A stretch of 64,000 nucleotides of DNA, taken from Streptomyces sp. NBC_00704 (GTDB lineage Bacteria; Actinomycetota; Actinomycetes; Streptomycetales; Streptomycetaceae). The notes beneath the pieces were generated by a model. That model did no database searches and was not told the DNA's origin. It was given only the letters and a program-made list of their open reading frames with translations. Positions 8,591 through 18,115 of the stretch are shown here, in pieces. Within the stretch, counting starts at the first letter, position 1. Every line of letters starts with the position of its first letter. Both the position numbers and the translations under genes were made by a program. The DNA lies in contig NZ_CP109000.1 in assembly GCF_036226605.1 (NCBI RefSeq), positions 992,001 to 1,056,000 of the forward strand, read 5' to 3'.

Positions 8591-11500
8591 CCACCCCCCA
8601 GCGGAAGAGCGACCAGCCGGCAGCCGCCGCCCAGGCCCCGCCCTACCGTCTAGCCCGCGACCCGGACGACCGTTCCTGGACGGTGCGCGAGAACCTGGTC
8701 GACATCCTGGAGCGTGAGCTCCTTGGCCCGGCCAATGGCCCCGATGAGATCCTCGAAGGCGTCCCCGACTCGGCGTACCTGATCGGTCGGATTGCGCCCG
8801 TGCGGCTAACCGCCGGCCGCGACGACCCCGGCGAGGCGGGCTCGGACGAGGCCGCGAGCGACGTAGGCGATGCAGTGGACGCCGCCGAGAGCCGGGGCGT
8901 GCCACTGACCGCCGTCGACGACAGCAGTGCCAGCTCGGATGAGGACGAGGTCGAGGACCAGCCGCAGAAGCGCGGGCTGATGATCCCGGCGTCGATGGGG
9001 CTGCGGTGCCAGATCCCCGACGATCTGGACGAGTTCACGGTGACCGCCTCGTGGGGAACGTACGAGCCGGTGAAGGAGAAGCGCGGGGAGGGTGCGGACG
9101 GGTCCGAGGGCGATGCGCCCCCTCCTGCCTTCCGTCGTTTCCAGCGCACCCCGCACGCCATCGCCAAGACGATCAAGATCGCCGATCTAAAGCCGTCCCG
9201 TACTTCCGAGATCCCGCTCAAGGACAAGGTCGTACTGCGCGTGGATCGTTACGACGATGCCGAGCGAGGTTGTCGGCTGATCGAGGTGGCGCTCTGCAAC
9301 GACCGAGAGACCCCCCGCAAGATCCCCGTCGAGGCGTGGCTGTACCAGACCAAGCTATCGGTGTCGGCCAGTGGCGCTGAGGTGTTCTTGCCGGTCAATG
9401 ACGTACTCCTCGACACCCGCCAGGAGCCGGACGACGAACTGCGGCGGCTGCGGCTTCAGTACCGCAACCGTCTGGAGTTCGCCCATGGCCGGACCTGCTC
9501 GGTGGACTGGAAGGTAGCCGAGGGAGCGCGCAGGGCCAGCGAGGTCTGGACGACGTGGCTGCCGGTGAGTGAGACGCCTCAGACGGCCGCCGAGGAGATC
9601 GGCGCGGCCCTGCTGGACATGCGCAAGCTCCAGGAGGCGTCGACCGACGAACTGCGTACGGGTCTTGAGCCGATCGTCGCGGGTTACACGGCCTGGCTGG
9701 ATGGCGAGGAGCAGCGGGCCGAGGTGCTTCCGGAGCATCTGCGGTCCGAGGGTTTGGACGCGGTCACCGAGGCGCGTCGGGTGCAGCGCCAGCTTGAGGA
9801 GGGTCTGAAGCATCTCCTCAGGGATGAGGAGGCGCTGCGCTGCTTCCGGTTCATGAACCGGGTGATGGCCGATCAGCGTGTGCAGTCCCAAGTCGCGGAG
9901 CGGCGAGCGAGTCGCCCGGAGGAGAGCATCGACGAGGCTCGCGAGGCGATCCTCGCGGAGAAGGGAGCCCTGGCGCATTCGTGGCGTACCTTCCAGCTCG
10001 CCTTCGTGCTCATGCAGTTGCCATTGCTGTCCGACCCGGCGGCCGAGAAGCGGTCGGGGGATCTGGCCAAGGCGCAGCTGCTGTTCTTCCCGACCGGTGG
10101 TGGCAAGACGGAGGCGTATCTGGGTCTGGCCGCGTACACGTTCGCGATCCGGCGCCGCCAAGGCGTCGTGGATGCCTTTGAGGGGCCATTGGACGGACGG
10201 TCCGGGGTGGCCGTTCTCATGCGGTACACGTTGCGTCTGCTCACCGCCCAGCAGTTCCAGCGCGCCACCGCCCTGGTGTGCGCAGCGGAGATGGCGCGGC
10301 GCGATGATGTGGCGACCTGGGGAGACGAGCCGTTCCGGATCGGGCTGTGGGTCGGTACCGATGTGAGCCCGAAGCGGTATGACGAGGCTGCCGAGCAGTT
10401 GCAGAAGGCCCACGGGGGCCGCGGGTATCGGCTGACGGTGCTGCAGATCCAGCGCTGCCCGTGGTGCGGGACGCGGGTCGAGGCGCGGGATGTGCGCACG
10501 GAGCCCGCGCTGCGTCGGGTGTACGTGTACTGCGGTGACGAGCTGGCCGAGTGCCCGTTCTCTGACGGCGGTGAGGTCCCCGACGGGCTGCCGGTCCTCA
10601 CGGTCGACGAGGAGATCTACCGGCTCGCGCCGGCGTTCGTCATCGCCACAGTGGACAAGTTCGCCCGTCTGGCGCGGGAGGGCGAGGCGGCCTCGCTCTT
10701 CGGGCATGTCTCGCGACGTTGCGAGCGGCACGGCTTCGTGCACCCCGACTATCAGCAGTGCGATATCAAGAACGGCAGCAAGCACCCCAAGAAGGACGGC
10801 CATCCGGCCGCTCCCGTGCACCCGGCCACCCGGCTCCGGCCCCCGGATCTGGTCATCCAGGACGAGCTTCACCTGATCACGGGAGCCCTTGGCACCACGG
10901 TGGGCCTGTTTGAGGTGGCCATCGACGTGATGTCCGACTGGCGTACGAAGGACGGGCGCCCGGTTCGTCCGCTCCTTGTCGCCTCCACCGCCACCGCACG
11001 CAACGCGTCCGACCAGGTACATGCGTTGTACGGGCGGGACGTCACTATCTTCCCGCCGCAGGTCCTGGATGCCGGGAACACCTTCTTTTCCAAGGAGATC
11101 CCGGTCTCCGAGGACAAGCCGGGTCGCCGGTACGTCGGGATCAGTACGACCGGGGTGCGCTTGACCACGGCGGAGATCCGGGTTGCCGAGGTTCTCATGG
11201 CCGGCGGGCAACTGCTTCTTGACCGCTCCGGCAGCGTGGCCGATCCGTACATGAGCCTGGTCGGCTACTTCAGCGCTACCCGTGAATTGGCCGGCATGGC
11301 ACGGTATATGAGCGACGACATCCAGACCGCGCTCGCCAAGGGCCGCCCCTGGTCGAAGCTTCCCCGCCGCACGGGTACCAATTACGGGTCGCTGCACGTC
11401 GCCGAGCTGACGTCACGTGTGGCCAGCGCCGACATCACCGCGACCCTCGACCAGATGGCGGTGTCATTCGATCCAGGTTTCGACTCCACCGCGGGCAAGC

Positions 11501-12336
11501 GGAACCGGCGCGCGTTGCGGGAGGCGAAGAACCCTGAGCCCACGCGCGAGGTGAACCCGTACGACGTGGTACTGGCCACCTCCATGCTGCAGGTGGGGGT
11601 CGACGTGACCCGGCTCGGTCTGATGCTCGTTGTAGGCCAGCCGAAAAACACCGCCGAGTACATCCAGGCGTCTTCCCGCGTCGGCCGGGCAGCAGACCGG
11701 CCGGGCCTGGTCCTCGCGCTGGGGAACTGGGCGCGCCCCAGGGACCTCGCCCACTTCGAGCAGTTCCGCCACTACCACGAGACGTTCTACGCGCAGGTCG
11801 AGGCACTGTCCGTGACTCCCTTCTCGGTGACCTCGCTGGAACGCGGTCTGGACGGTGTGCTGGTCAGCGCGGCCAGGGTTTTGCAGGCCCCAAAGGCCGG
11901 CCCCGGCCAAGGGCTGTCCCCGGAGGACGGCGCGGCCCGTATCGAGGCCGAGCAGCACTTCGCCGGTGAGCTCATCGACGCCCTAGTGCGCCGGATTGCG
12001 CGGGCCGGCGACGAGGACGCGTCCAACCGCGCCCGCCTGCGCTTGGAAAACCGCCTTGATCAGTGGGGCAAGCGTCGCAAGCACCTCGTAGAGCTGCGTA
12101 AGTCACTGGTGTACGAGAGGGTTCTGGACGACAGCCGGCACGATGCCCTGATGATGAGCGCGGAGAACGCGAAGGCGGGCCTTGACACACGGGACGCGCC
12201 GCCGTTCATCGTGGCGAACTCGATGCGTGAGGTTCAGCCAGAGATCAACTTGTTGGTGAGCCCAATCAAGGAACGACTGGTGTACCGAGCACCTGACTAT
12301 GCCCCGAAGTGGCAGATGCCGGAGGACAATTCATGA
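8587..12336 (+). CDS. drmA: DISARM helicase DrmA
   Basis: A 1,249-residue helicase-domain protein. The phosphate-binding loop FFPTGGGKTEAYLG lies near residue 500, a DEAD/H-like box VIQDELHLITG near 757, and a helicase C motif with ASSRVGRAADRPG near 1029. The zinc-ribbon-like cysteines CPWCGTRVEARD lie between the two helicase lobes. In the DISARM family DrmA forms a complex with DrmB that binds incoming DNA. The GTG start overlaps the drmMI stop (GTGA), and the end overlaps drmB, so the proteins are probably translationally coupled. Length and order match the family. Confidence 0.93.
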   Translation: MTTPQRKSDQPAAAAQAPPYRLARDPDDRSWTVRENLVDILERELLGPANGPDEILEGVPDSAYLIGRIAPVRLTAGRDDPGEAGSDEAASDVGDAVDAAESRGVPLTAVDDSSASSDEDEVEDQPQKRGLMIPASMGLRCQIPDDLDEFTVTASWGTYEPVKEKRGEGADGSEGDAPPPAFRRFQRTPHAIAKTIKIADLKPSRTSEIPLKDKVVLRVDRYDDAERGCRLIEVALCNDRETPRKIPVEAWLYQTKLSVSASGAEVFLPVNDVLLDTRQEPDDELRRLRLQYRNRLEFAHGRTCSVDWKVAEGARRASEVWTTWLPVSETPQTAAEEIGAALLDMRKLQEASTDELRTGLEPIVAGYTAWLDGEEQRAEVLPEHLRSEGLDAVTEARRVQRQLEEGLKHLLRDEEALRCFRFMNRVMADQRVQSQVAERRASRPEESIDEAREAILAEKGALAHSWRTFQLAFVLMQLPLLSDPAAEKRSGDLAKAQLLFFPTGGGKTEAYLGLAAYTFAIRRRQGVVDAFEGPLDGRSGVAVLMRYTLRLLTAQQFQRATALVCAAEMARRDDVATWGDEPFRIGLWVGTDVSPKRYDEAAEQLQKAHGGRGYRLTVLQIQRCPWCGTRVEARDVRTEPALRRVYVYCGDELAECPFSDGGEVPDGLPVLTVDEEIYRLAPAFVIATVDKFARLAREGEAASLFGHVSRRCERHGFVHPDYQQCDIKNGSKHPKKDGHPAAPVHPATRLRPPDLVIQDELHLITGALGTTVGLFEVAIDVMSDWRTKDGRPVRPLLVASTATARNASDQVHALYGRDVTIFPPQVLDAGNTFFSKEIPVSEDKPGRRYVGISTTGVRLTTAEIRVAEVLMAGGQLLLDRSGSVADPYMSLVGYFSATRELAGMARYMSDDIQTALAKGRPWSKLPRRTGTNYGSLHVAELTSRVASADITATLDQMAVSFDPGFDSTAGKRNRRALREAKNPEPTREVNPYDVVLATSMLQVGVDVTRLGLMLVVGQPKNTAEYIQASSRVGRAADRPGLVLALGNWARPRDLAHFEQFRHYHETFYAQVEALSVTPFSVTSLERGLDGVLVSAARVLQAPKAGPGQGLSPEDGAARIEAEQHFAGELIDALVRRIARAGDEDASNRARLRLENRLDQWGKRRKHLVELRKSLVYERVLDDSRHDALMMSAENAKAGLDTRDAPPFIVANSMREVQPEINLLVSPIKERLVYRAPDYAPKWQMPEDNS

Positions 12337-14366
12337 GTGACGAGACGCGGTTCGTCTACGACGTCACTCACGCCGTCGACCCACTGGGCGATCTGGAGCA
12401 GGAGGCGGAGAAGGCCACCAAGCACAACCGCGCCAAGGTCGGCTCAGCCCGCCCCTCCTCCCTGCTTTACACCTACGGTCCCGGCGCGATCATGGACCTG
12501 CCACAGTTCACGATCATGCCCACTGGCTTGGACGAGTGGGACCGCATCTGGCAGCGGCGTGACTCCGCGCCTCCTCAGATCCACGCTCCACGGCTGCGTG
12601 ACGTGGTCCGGATGATGCTGCGCTCCCCCGACGTGCAGCTGCGGCCGTATCCCTGGCAGCCGAAGAAGCACAGCCGGTCCGCCGAGGGCAACGACCTCGG
12701 CGTCCCGTCCCGGGTCTTCCCGCAGTGGCTACGGTGCACTGGCTGCGACATGCTCGGGTTGCTCGCCCAGTTCGACTACCGCAATACGCATCCCTTCCGC
12801 ACCGACCTGGCTGTCTTCGAGCATGCCAAGTGCACGGGGCGCGCGGGTGGCCGCACCCGCAAGCCGATGCGGCGCACCGCCATCCCGGCCCGTTATCTGC
12901 TGGCCTGCGTCGACGGGCACCTGGACGAGTTCCCGTACGACCTGTGGGTGCATCGCGGGCAGCCATGCAGCAAGGCAGAACTGCCCGCCCTGAAGATGGT
13001 CGACCGGACGGCCGGGAAGGGTGCCTCGGCCGTCATCCAGTGCGCATCCTGCGACTTGCGGCGCCCGATGAACGAGGCACAGGGCGAGGCCGGCAAGGCG
13101 AAACTGCCGAAGTGTCGCGGACGTCACCCGCACCTGGACGCCTTCGAGCCCAGGGGGTGCGGCAACGACACCCGGCTGATGCTCGTCGGGGCCTCCAACC
13201 TGTGGTTCCCGGCCACCCAGTCGATCATCGTCATGCCGGAGTCCCAGGAAGAAAAAGCCAGTGACCTGGCCGACCGGGTCCGCACCGCGCTCGGCGACAA
13301 GCTCGCCAAGTACCGCGCCAGCCTCGACCTGATCAGGGACCTGCTGGGGATGGACGGCGGCGTAGACGTAACCGGCCTGTCTGACCACGACCTGGAACAA
13401 ATCCTTCAGGCCGCCTCCGCACCCACCGACACTCCGGAGGAGCAGGAAGAGAAGCTCCGCGACTGGGATCCGGTCGACCTTCTCGTACCTGAATGGCGTT
13501 ACTTGCTGCGCGACATCGTCGGCACCCGCGTCGAGGACCCCAAGAGCGGCCTCACCCTCGCCACCCGCGAGCGAGGCGAGACCCTGCAGCCGGAGATCAC
13601 CCGCGTCCTCGCGGTCGAACGTCTCCGCAAGGTGAATGCCTTGGTCGGCTTCACCCGCATTGATGACATGGACCGCGTCGGCGACCTCCCGCGCCGCCTG
13701 GCCCCACTGACCCGTACACCACGACCGGCCTGGACCGTAGCAACCGAGGACCGGGGCGAAGGCATCTTCCTCCAGCTCGACGAGAACGCAGTCGCCGCAT
13801 GGGAAAAACGCGTCCTTGACACCGACATGTGGAAGTTCCACCGCGAGGCACACGTCAGAAACTTCCGACGCCGCTTCTCCGACACCGCCGACCAGGTCGA
13901 CCCCGATACCCGCCTGAAGCCCCCGCGCTACTGGCTCATCCACACATTCGCCCACATCTTGATCCGCGAACTCGCCCTCACCTGCGGCTACTCGGCGGCA
14001 AGTCTCAGCGAACGCCTCTACGCCTGGCCCGCCGCGGAGGGCCGAGACCCGTCGGCCGGCCTTCTGATCTGCACAACGGCGTCCGACAGCGACGGCACCC
14101 TCGGCGGCCTCGTCCAACTCAGCGAGCCTTCCCGCCTCCAAAGGGTCGTCGACAGCGCGCTACGCAAGGCCGCCCGATGCTCCTCCGACCCCATCTGCTC
14201 GAAGCGCACCCCGCAGGACCCTGAGGACTTCCTCCACGGTGCCGCCTGCCATTGCTGTGTCATGGCCTCGGAGACCTCCTGCGAACGCGCCAACCGTTTC
14301 CTCGACCGCCGCTTCCTCCTCGACCTGCCCGGCAGCAACCTCGGGTTCTTCCAGATCCATGAGTGA
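12333..14366 (+). CDS. drmB: DISARM protein DrmB (DUF1998)
   Basis: A 677-residue protein with a C-terminal DUF1998-type cysteine cluster (CHCCVMASETSCERANRFLD near residue 640), preceded by YWLIHTFAHILIRELAL. More cysteine pairs in the middle (CTGCDMLG, CASCDLRR) suggest further zinc sites. DrmB is the obligate partner of DrmA in all DISARM systems. The ATG at 12,333 is chosen because CCGGAGG lies 6-12 bases upstream and because ATGA overlaps the drmA stop. An in-frame start at 12,309 is possible but has no such support. Confidence 0.93.
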   Translation: MSDETRFVYDVTHAVDPLGDLEQEAEKATKHNRAKVGSARPSSLLYTYGPGAIMDLPQFTIMPTGLDEWDRIWQRRDSAPPQIHAPRLRDVVRMMLRSPDVQLRPYPWQPKKHSRSAEGNDLGVPSRVFPQWLRCTGCDMLGLLAQFDYRNTHPFRTDLAVFEHAKCTGRAGGRTRKPMRRTAIPARYLLACVDGHLDEFPYDLWVHRGQPCSKAELPALKMVDRTAGKGASAVIQCASCDLRRPMNEAQGEAGKAKLPKCRGRHPHLDAFEPRGCGNDTRLMLVGASNLWFPATQSIIVMPESQEEKASDLADRVRTALGDKLAKYRASLDLIRDLLGMDGGVDVTGLSDHDLEQILQAASAPTDTPEEQEEKLRDWDPVDLLVPEWRYLLRDIVGTRVEDPKSGLTLATRERGETLQPEITRVLAVERLRKVNALVGFTRIDDMDRVGDLPRRLAPLTRTPRPAWTVATEDRGEGIFLQLDENAVAAWEKRVLDTDMWKFHREAHVRNFRRRFSDTADQVDPDTRLKPPRYWLIHTFAHILIRELALTCGYSAASLSERLYAWPAAEGRDPSAGLLICTTASDSDGTLGGLVQLSEPSRLQRVVDSALRKAARCSSDPICSKRTPQDPEDFLHGAACHCCVMASETSCERANRFLDRRFLLDLPGSNLGFFQIHE

Positions 14367-15093
14367 GGCGGACGCGCCACGACGCCTTGGCCAACTCCTC
14401 ACCGGGACCGAGGCCAAAGGCATCGCGGACCGGCTCGCCGACGGTGACACCCTCACCGCAGCGCTCAAGGTCGTCGCGGTCGGCCAGCGGGCAGAGGTCC
14501 GACGCCTTCTGGAGGCGGTTGCCAGCGGCACCGGGCCAAGGCGCCAACAGGTCCTGGCCCTGCGCGCAATCGAGGGGGCACGGGCTCTGCCGACTACTTT
14601 GTCACCGCTCTGGACCATGCCCGGACACCTCGTCCAGAGCGGGCCGCTCACCACCTCGGTGACCCGCCTCGTGGACAGCGCACGCCACGCAATCACGTGC
14701 TCGACCTTCAACTTCCAACGGAGTTCAGCGCTTTGGAAGTCGTTACGAGAAGCCGCACAGCGTGACGACATCGCCGTCCGCGTCTATATGGACGCCCGGG
14801 CCGCGGACGGCGTCGGACAGCAACGGTCCCCGACGACTGCAGAAGTCGCTGCGCACCTAGCGCCGGCCGAGGTCTGGCGAACCAAGCAGTTCGACGGCAC
14901 ATACGTCCGCAACCACGCCAAGTTCCTCGCCATCGATCACCACCTTCTCCTGGTGACCAGCGCGAACTTCTCCTGGAGCGCGGAGAACAACAACGTCGAG
15001 TTCGGCGTCCTCATCGACAACCCGAACCTTGCCGAAGCCGTCGAGCGCGAGCTGCGCGAGGCGGAGGGCGCCCTGTACGAACGGATTTCCTGA
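14359..15093 (+). CDS. drmC: DISARM phospholipase D-like protein DrmC
   Basis: A 244-residue protein with one C-terminal PLD motif, NHAKFLAIDHHLLLVTSANF near residue 185 (HxK(x)4D followed by the GS/SAN-F segment). PLD-family nucleases use paired HKD motifs, so a single copy implies a dimeric enzyme. DrmC is the last gene of class 1 DISARM and is known to be dispensable for defence in the tested system. The start overlaps the end of drmB by eight bases (ATGAGTGA). About 180 bases downstream is a series of hairpins that probably ends the operon. Confidence 0.9.
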   Translation: MSEADAPRRLGQLLTGTEAKGIADRLADGDTLTAALKVVAVGQRAEVRRLLEAVASGTGPRRQQVLALRAIEGARALPTTLSPLWTMPGHLVQSGPLTTSVTRLVDSARHAITCSTFNFQRSSALWKSLREAAQRDDIAVRVYMDARAADGVGQQRSPTTAEVAAHLAPAEVWRTKQFDGTYVRNHAKFLAIDHHLLLVTSANFSWSAENNNVEFGVLIDNPNLAEAVERELREAEGALYERIS

Positions 15094-15196
15094 CGTCTCG
15101 CAGAGCGGCCTTCCGGAGCCTCTCTGTGAGAACCAGGCGTCGCCTACCCACCCGAGCTGCATCGCCAACAAACAACGGTGCCCTCGCCGGACACTG

Positions 15197-15308
15197 CACG
15201 CCGTCGTAGCCCGGCGTGCGCAGACGCCCTGCCGGAGTTTTCCGGCGGGCTTCGTCGTCCCACAGGGGGTAGCAGTGCGCCCGGCCGGCAGATGAGCTGG
15301 CCGGGCGC
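15197..15308. terminator. Cluster of three hairpins between convergent genes
   Basis: Three inverted repeats lie between drmC (ending 15,093) and the leftward gene ending at 15,348. GCACGCC...GGCGTGC spans 15,197-15,219. GCCCTGCCGGA-gttt-TCCGGCGGGC spans 15,226-15,250. A perfect 10-base stem GCGCCCGGCC/GGCCGGGCGC with a 12-base loop spans 15,277-15,308. The location between converging genes fits bidirectional termination. Confidence 0.65.
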
Positions 15309-15347
15309 TTCGCTTCTACCATGAACGGCGGGGGCCGCCGCGCCGTC

Positions 15348-15965
15348 TCACTCAGAGGCGAGACACGCAGCCGGTACCCCGCGTTCACCAAGCAGTGTTC
15401 TGAGCGACGAGACCGGATCCGGTGCGGCGGTGATGGCGGTGACCTCCCTATCACTGATCCGGATGGTCGGGAGCCAGTCGTGCACGGGCGGCAGCAGATC
15501 CGCCAGTGCGTCCCTGAAGGCGCGTTGCCGATGGCGCCCGCCCTCGCCAGGGAATAACGGCGGCTTTGACTTGCCGAAGCCGCCGCCGGGTTCACGCCCA
15601 GTCAGAGCCTGCGAGCGGGCCAACCATCGAGAAGCATCGAAGCCGAGCTTCACGCCTGCCGGGTAGTGCTCCAGCGTCAGAGCGCGGGCTGCGGTGAAGT
15701 GCTGCTTCTCGTCAACCTCCAGGATCTGCTGCTGCCCGTTCTCGTAGGTCAGCAGGACGTCCAGGCTCCGCCGTTCGCGAGAAGGGGCCTGCTCCGGCAG
15801 GACCAGCCCAGTGAGTGCGCCGTAGATGGCCGCGACCGTCTCCCACATGCCGACGCACTCGGTCCGCCCTGGCCGCCGCAACCAGGTCGGACAGCTCTCT
15901 GGTTCAATCTCCGCCTTGACCACGTCAGGCAGTAGGCGGGTTATGCCGTCCTGTAGCTCCTTCAC
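15348..15965 (-). CDS. Putative Vsr/DUF559-like PD-(D/E)XK nuclease, hypothetical
   Basis: A 205-residue protein, not recognised by name. The middle reads SLDVLLTYENG...ILEVDEKQHF, with D69, E83, D85, E86, K87 and H89. The pattern of one Asp on a strand, then hydrophobic-E-x-D-(G/E)-K-x-H, resembles the active site of Vsr-type and DUF559 endonucleases, a branch of the PD-(D/E)XK fold. The nuclease role is therefore inference from motif spacing. The GTG start at 15,965 has GAGAGGG upstream. It lies immediately downstream of and convergent with DISARM, separated by hairpins, so it is a separate unit in the defence island. Confidence 0.6.
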   Translation of the reverse strand: MKELQDGITRLLPDVVKAEIEPESCPTWLRRPGRTECVGMWETVAAIYGALTGLVLPEQAPSRERRSLDVLLTYENGQQQILEVDEKQHFTAARALTLEHYPAGVKLGFDASRWLARSQALTGREPGGGFGKSKPPLFPGEGGRHRQRAFRDALADLLPPVHDWLPTIRISDREVTAITAAPDPVSSLRTLLGERGVPAACLASE

Positions 15966-16156
15966 GCCGACACCCTCTCACCCTGATTAACCATCCGAGT
16001 ATCGGCGACGCCTCTGACACCAACTCACTCTCGTTGGTCCTGCCTCCGGCCTTCCAGCACGGCCGGGCAGCGCCGCCCACATACGTCCACCAGCTTCCGC
16101 GCGCGTGGTCGATTGTCGATCGCGGGTCCAGCCCAGCCAGCGGGCTGGTGAGTTCT

Positions 16157-16400
16157 GCACGTCATCGAGCAGGGCAGCATCGTCATCTCCACTATGGAAG
16201 GGCAGGCGATTTTCGGGATGTTGTCCGTGCTCGCCAGACCCCAGCGCGAGCTGATCGTGGCGAACACCAACGACGGGCTCGCCTCCGCGAGGGCCCGCGG
16301 CCGGTGCGGGAGCCCGAGCCCAAGCTCACTCCCCACCAGGCCAAGCTCGCCCAGCAGCTCTACGACGCCCGGGAGGAGACCGTCCAGGGGAGTTCGGGGC
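16157..16400 (+). pseudogene. Serine recombinase (resolvase/invertase) fragment, frameshifted
   Basis: Translations in two frames reconstruct part of a resolvase-type serine recombinase. First comes I-S-T-M-E-G-Q-A-I-F-G-M-L-S-V-L-A, then RELIVANTNDGLASARARGR. After a one-base slip near 16,305 it continues as KLTPHQAKLAQQLYDAREETV. This matches the canonical end of the catalytic domain (TPGGRLVF...ERDLIRERT.AGLAAARARGR.GGRP) and the start of the DNA-binding hinge. The catalytic N-terminal serine part and the C-terminus are absent. It marks an old mobile-element insertion at the DISARM edge. Confidence 0.7.
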
Positions 16401-16421
16401 CTGTTTTTCTGGTCGCCCCTG

Positions 16422-17432
16422 TTAGTTGGTGCTGGCGTTGTGCAGGTGTTCACCGAAGAATCCCACGACGATCAGGCCGCTTTGATCCGTGTCATCGAGG
16501 TAGTGCAAGCGGGGCGCAGGTGGCGCTCCGTCGCCGATGCGAATGTGTTCCAGCATTGCCGCGTATCCCGACGGGTCAATACCCTCGGGGACCGGGAGTC
16601 TCCTGTCAGCCTTGCCGCGAGGGCTGCTGCTGGCGAACTTCCCCTCGTTCAGAATCACCTTGACTGGCGAGAGCAACGGCGATGGGCGGCTGCCGCAGTA
16701 CGCCCTCAGATTGGCGAAGTCAGGGCCCGCCCCGCGGCCGCGCGCCCTGGTCAGATTCTTATCTTCGGCGTACGCCTGGATCATCGCGAGGGCGTCTGCA
16801 AGGCGATCCCTCCAGAGCGACGCCTTTTGATGGTGCTCCAGCCGCTCGGCCTCGTCAGGGTCAGCGGTGATCACGAGCAGCGTGCAGTAGCGCTTCGCTT
16901 GTTCGAGGACGCCGCAAAGGGTGGGTGCATCCAACCTCAGCTGGAGGGCCTCCGCGTCTCCCACCACAATGCCGTCCGCCTGCCGGGGTCGCAGGCGTGC
17001 GATGGCAGTGTCACGGGCGCGTAGGGCTGCGTCTCGCTCCTCCTCTGCAGCTCTGAGCAGCTCAGTGAGGCCGTCCCGCTCCTTCTCCGCCGCCCTGAGC
17101 TGAGCTTCCAACTCAGCGACCTCGGGTTCTTTCGGCAGGTACTGCACTTCCTGCACCAAGTCAGGGATCATCGATTCGAGTTTCGCTTTGAGGTCATCAT
17201 GCTGGTCGATCACTTTGGCGTAGGACCTTGCCCTAATCTCGGCCTCGCGGCGCGCGTCCCTTTCTATTTCAGCAAGGTGCTGGTACTTCGCGGTCTCCTT
17301 CCTGCATTCCTCCACGAGTGCCTTGGACAAATTCTTAACGTTCTCGTCGAGCAACACCAGCTCAGCATGGGCCTTGATGTTGCAGCGCTGCTCCGCTGCA
17401 GGGCCAAACGGGCTCCGCGCTATCGGGTTCAT
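16422..17432 (-). CDS. Coiled-coil hypothetical protein
   Basis: A 336-residue protein. Residues ~30-160 are heptad-rich and charged (for example AELEAQLRAAEKERDGL and RAAEEERDAALRARDTAIARL), predicting a long coiled coil. A globular C-terminal part ends in RLHYLDDTDQSGLIVVGFFGEHL and an N-x-x-T-N tail. That tail recurs in many Streptomyces hypothetical proteins I recall, in the style of YIGPHLxNxxTN. The start at 17,432 has GAGGGGG upstream. The gene is flanked on both sides by mobile-element relics (serine recombinase and IS630). No function can be assigned; a sensor or structural role in the defence island is only a guess. Confidence 0.7.
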   Translation of the reverse strand: MNPIARSPFGPAAEQRCNIKAHAELVLLDENVKNLSKALVEECRKETAKYQHLAEIERDARREAEIRARSYAKVIDQHDDLKAKLESMIPDLVQEVQYLPKEPEVAELEAQLRAAEKERDGLTELLRAAEEERDAALRARDTAIARLRPRQADGIVVGDAEALQLRLDAPTLCGVLEQAKRYCTLLVITADPDEAERLEHHQKASLWRDRLADALAMIQAYAEDKNLTRARGRGAGPDFANLRAYCGSRPSPLLSPVKVILNEGKFASSSPRGKADRRLPVPEGIDPSGYAAMLEHIRIGDGAPPAPRLHYLDDTDQSGLIVVGFFGEHLHNASTN

Positions 17433-17539
17433 GCATCCCCCTCAATGTCCGTGTGGGGTCGATCGTATGGGCGGAGCGTGACGGCCCTGACCAGTACCAG
17501 CGAGTTACTTGTCCCCTGGTGCCTGAGTCACTGAACTCT

Positions 17540-18060
17540 TTGGAGTGTTGTCGGCTGATGCGTGAGCTTGAGTCCAGTGCCGGCAAGGCACCCGCCGCTC
17601 AGGTCTGGGCGGAGCTGAATATGACGCACACCCCAGCGGAGGGTGCGTTCGGGATGGTCGTCGTCGGTGAAGGCGGTGTTGGCCAGCAGACCGCGCCGTA
17701 ACAGCGGCCAAACACCTCCACCGGTTTCAGATCCGGTACGCAAGAGGGTAATTGGGCGATAGCGAACCAGTCGAGCTTGTTCGCGTACTCGCGCATCCCG
17801 GCGGACCAGTGGGTGTTGAGCTCGTCCCAGATTAGGACGATAGGGGCTTTGAGCTGGATGTGGGGCGCAGGACCAAGTCGCGACAGTCGGTCCAAGCGAG
17901 GCTGTTGCGTACTGCACCCCGGTGCTTGCAGTGCTTGCGGTGCTTGCGCGGCCGGTAGACCAACCGGGAGGAGTCGCCCGCCCGGTAGTAGCACATAGCG
18001 GCGATCGACCAGCCCGCCAGGACCGGCCGCGCACCCGCACCACGGGCGTGCGACGCGCCG
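17540..18060 (-). pseudogene. IS630-family transposase relic, frameshifted
   Basis: Fragments in several minus-strand frames line up with an IS630-type DDE transposase. MCYYRAGDSSRLVYRPRK lies upstream, then VLIWDELNTHWSAGMREYA and LPSCVPDLKPVE (central D-E region), then NTAFTDDDHPERTLRWGVR and HIQLRPDLSGGCLAGTGL as the C-terminus. The reading frame changes at least twice, and the N-terminal HTH is missing, so the copy is dead. It sits directly downstream of the short-Argonaute gene. Confidence 0.8.
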
Positions 18061-18115
18061 GAACGGATCAGCGTGTGAGCCCGGCCAGCGGAAAGCGAAT
18101 CGCCCGGTCGGCTGA

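Noticed and set aside
9355..11397. 680-codon minus-strand frame inside drmA
   Set aside because: Shadow of the high-GC drmA frame; no domain signature.
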